From NCBI GenBank assembly GCA_905197665.1, contig CAJJZP010000001.1, forward strand, positions 62,001 to 126,000: DNA of 64,000 bases, written 5' to 3'. A program made the translations under genes and the position numbers. The stretch comes from an uncultured Collinsella sp. (lineage in GTDB: Bacteria; Actinomycetota; Coriobacteriia; Coriobacteriales; Coriobacteriaceae). Shown one piece after another: positions 62,172-64,000 of this stretch. How positions within the stretch are numbered: position 1 is the stretch's first letter; every line of letters begins with the position of its first letter. Under the pieces are notes generated by a model. The model ran no database searches and was not told the origin of the DNA. It worked only from the letters and a program-made list of their open reading frames with translations.

Positions 62172-63011
62172 ATGGAAATTGTTAAACGAATTAATACCAG
62201 CGCTGTCCTCTGCGTCGATGGAAATGGCAGACAGTTGGTTGCATTCGGCCGTGGTCTGGGGTTTAAGAATGTCGGAGACGAGGTCCCTCTTTCGGAGATT
62301 CAACGAACGTTTTATAACGTTAGCTCTCGCTACATCGCTCTCGTTGACGAGGTCCCCGACGAGCTTCTCGAGCTTACCTCGGATGTTATTGATATGTCGA
62401 CAGGTTTGCTGTCTTATGAGGTGAGCCCTAATTTGCCGTTTATCCTTGCGGACCATATCGCGTATGCGGTTAAGCGCAAAGAGCAAAATATCGTTGTCCG
62501 CATGCCTTTATCGTTTGATGTCCGCCAACAATATCCCGTCGAATTTAGAATCGGCGAGTATGCACTTAAGATAATCAGGAAACGTCTTAACGTTAGGCTT
62601 CCAGCTCATGAGGCAGTTGGAATTGCCATGGCGTTTATCAATAACATGGCCGATTCGGACTCATGCGAAGTAGTTAAAGAGTTTAGCGCGGATATCTACG
62701 ATCGTGTTCTGGAGGAGTCAACCGTTGCTGTTGAAAATCGGCTTGGCATTCAAGTTGATCGGGAAGGTTTCGATTACGCAAGGTTCGCAACCCATCTTCA
62801 GTACTTATTCAATAGGTTGAACTCTGACGAAAGCATCGTGAGCGACAACCGCAAGATGTACCTCTCGCTCAAAAAAGAATATCCGGTGGCATCAATGTGC
62901 GCCGATGATATTGCTTCTGTTCTCAGCCGACTGACGGGGCGGGAACTTATAGACGAAGAAAGACTCTACCTCATGATGCACATCAATCGAATTGCATCGA
63001 AAACAAGGTAA
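62172..63011 (+). CDS. BglG/LicT-family transcription antiterminator
   Basis: 279 residues. The RNA-binding CAT domain (about 1-55) starts MEIVKRINTSAVLCVDGNG. Two PRD domains follow, with histidines in ILADHIAYAV and AHEAVGIAMAF (PRD1) and in FATHLQYLFNR and MMHINRIAS (PRD2). PTS phosphorylation of these histidines sets activity. A GGGGGG run precedes the ATG at 62172. Lower GC content than the neighbours, and next to a beta-glucoside-type EII gene, which it should control. Confidence 0.93.
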   Translation: MEIVKRINTSAVLCVDGNGRQLVAFGRGLGFKNVGDEVPLSEIQRTFYNVSSRYIALVDEVPDELLELTSDVIDMSTGLLSYEVSPNLPFILADHIAYAVKRKEQNIVVRMPLSFDVRQQYPVEFRIGEYALKIIRKRLNVRLPAHEAVGIAMAFINNMADSDSCEVVKEFSADIYDRVLEESTVAVENRLGIQVDREGFDYARFATHLQYLFNRLNSDESIVSDNRKMYLSLKKEYPVASMCADDIASVLSRLTGRELIDEERLYLMMHINRIASKTR

Positions 63012-63079
63012 TTAGTTGGCAAAGGCGCGCGCTTTGCTGATGGTTACATATAAAACTCAACATGGGAGAAATGGTATTT

Positions 63080-64000
63080 ATGGCAGATACAACCAAGCTC
63101 GCTGCCGAGATTCTCGAGATGGTGGGCGGCGCAGACAACGTTTCATTTGTAGCTCACTGCATGACTCGTTTAAGGTTCAACCTTAAGGACGAAAGCATCG
63201 TAGACGATGCAAAAGTCAAGGCGATTGATGGCGTGATCGACATTCGCCATTCCGCGGGGCAATATCAGGTGATTGTGGGACCTAAGGTCGATAAGGTCTA
63301 TGAAATCGTTGCCAAGGAAACCGGGATTGATGCCGGAGATTCCGAGGCAAGCGAAGGAGAGACTAAGGGCTTTCTGGGAAAGCTAATGAAGCTCATCAGC
63401 GGCATCATGATGCCCGTTCTTCCTGCCTTGATCGCATGCGGAATGATAAACGCCGTCCTTAGTATTCTGACGACGGCGGGTGCTGTTTCCGCCGAGAGCG
63501 GAATATACACTCTGCTGTACGGCATGGGAAATGCCTGCATGTATTTTCTGCCCGTTCTTGTCGGATCATCTGCTGCTCAGTTCTTTGGAACCGATCGATA
63601 TATCGGTGCGGTACTCGGTGCAATCCTGATTTATCCGACTTTCGTTGCTGCGGCCGGAGCGGGCGATGCGCTGGATTTGCTCGGCATGAAGTTCACAATG
63701 GTGAGCTATTCCTCCACGGTGTTTCCTGCTATCGTGGCGGCTTGGTTCGCATCCGTTCTTAATAAGTGGCTGCGGGCGGTTCTTCCCGATGTTGTGGCAT
63801 TTGCGCTCGTCCCGTTCCTGACGGTTGCTGTTGCCGCCCCCGTCTCGCTCCTTGTGATCGGCCCCGTTATTCAGCAGGCGAGCTCTTTGCTTGCGACTGC
63901 AGTGCTGGCGGTCTATCAGTTCAGCCCCGTCCTTTGCGGCGTTATTCTCGGGCCGATATTCGGTCTCGTTATGATCCCCCTTGGACTCCATTGGGCCCTG
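63080..64000 (+). CDS. PTS beta-glucoside-type EIIBC component (truncated by the window end)
   Basis: 307 codons open to the last base. The IIB domain (about 1-80) has the phospho-cysteine in AHCMTRLRF (C27). A linker follows, then the IIC membrane domain from about residue 95 (LMKLISGIMMPVLPALIACGM, and GSSAAQFFG later). It takes up and phosphorylates a beta-glucoside or related sugar. GGGAG lies 10 bases before the ATG at 63080; the ATG at 63071 is the alternative. The preceding BglG gene fits the usual bgl arrangement. Confidence 0.9.
   Translation, partial: MADTTKLAAEILEMVGGADNVSFVAHCMTRLRFNLKDESIVDDAKVKAIDGVIDIRHSAGQYQVIVGPKVDKVYEIVAKETGIDAGDSEASEGETKGFLGKLMKLISGIMMPVLPALIACGMINAVLSILTTAGAVSAESGIYTLLYGMGNACMYFLPVLVGSSAAQFFGTDRYIGAVLGAILIYPTFVAAAGAGDALDLLGMKFTMVSYSSTVFPAIVAAWFASVLNKWLRAVLPDVVAFALVPFLTVAVAAPVSLLVIGPVIQQASSLLATAVLAVYQFSPVLCGVILGPIFGLVMIPLGLHWAL

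Overview
The window is a high-GC bacterial chromosome segment. The gene set points to the Coriobacteriia (Actinomycetota), most likely Collinsella or a close relative. It combines a NRAMP-related Mg2+ transporter of the kind known from Eggerthella, an Ech-type [NiFe]-hydrogenase, LuxS, a phosphotransferase system (PTS) with a BglG-type antiterminator, NADH-oxidase-like flavoenzymes and many palindromic intergenic repeats. The taxon is inferred from gene content, not from a marker gene.

Layout. 0-2.5 kb: the end of a folate operon (fused folP-folK with a large insertion in the DHPS half) and a degenerate biotin-ligase-like gene. 2.5-4 kb: an AAA ATPase/DUF4143 gene bracketed by three copies of one palindrome. 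4-5.1 kb: coaX and, divergently, an initiator tRNA-Met with a clear promoter and terminator. 5.1-5.4 kb: three tandem hairpin repeats. 5.5-7.5 kb: an old-yellow-enzyme/NADH-oxidase-type Fe-S flavoprotein. 7.9-21.7 kb: a four-gene surface locus, with three single-pass membrane-anchored proteins followed by a 3629-residue secreted repeat protein. 22.1 kb: an orphan HTH protein. 22.8-28.5 kb: an Ech-like hydrogenase operon in the order echAB(fused)-C-D-E-F. 28.5-29.3 kb: a cluster of nested palindromic elements without genes. 29.3-38.3 kb: a NarL-type two-component system, divergent from an ABC-2 exporter (ATPase and two permeases), then a second ABC system (LolD/MacB-type ATPase and an FtsX-type permease). 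38.5-43.1 kb: a DUF362 ferredoxin protein, an alpha/beta hydrolase, a hemolysin III protein and a CorC/HlyC protein. 43.1-46.7 kb: a protein with a cyanophycin-synthetase-like N domain, a YtxH-like protein, a PRC-barrel-like protein and a degenerate polysaccharide deacetylase. 46.8-50.2 kb: a structured leader, an MgtE-like PRC/CBS membrane protein and a NRAMP-related transporter, together a probable Mg2+ unit. 50.7-52.9 kb: an acyltransferase-3/SGNH enzyme. 53.1-55.1 kb: ribokinase and nucleoside hydrolase. 55.3-61.3 kb: a LacI regulator and a sugar operon (fucose/arabinose-isomerase-like enzyme, split transketolase, FGGY kinase). 61.5 kb: luxS. 62.2 kb to the end: a BglG antiterminator and a truncated beta-glucoside-type PTS EIIBC.

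How the parts work together. The hydrogenase couples ferredoxin oxidation to H2 formation and ion pumping. Nucleoside hydrolase and ribokinase recover ribose from nucleosides. The isomerase, kinase and transketolase set passes a pentose-like sugar into the pentose phosphate pool under LacI-type control. The MgtE-like and NRAMP-related genes share a leader and probably a role in divalent-cation supply. The giant surface protein has no cell-wall anchor of its own, and its three co-transcribed neighbours are plausible anchors or pilin-like partners.

The most unusual items are the surface operon, the palindromic elements with differing arms but shared inner motifs, the Mg2+ leader with a possible 10-codon ORF, the stand-alone cyanophycin-synthetase-like domain, and the EchA-EchB fusion. 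I found no CRISPR array, rRNA, prophage or complete insertion sequence.
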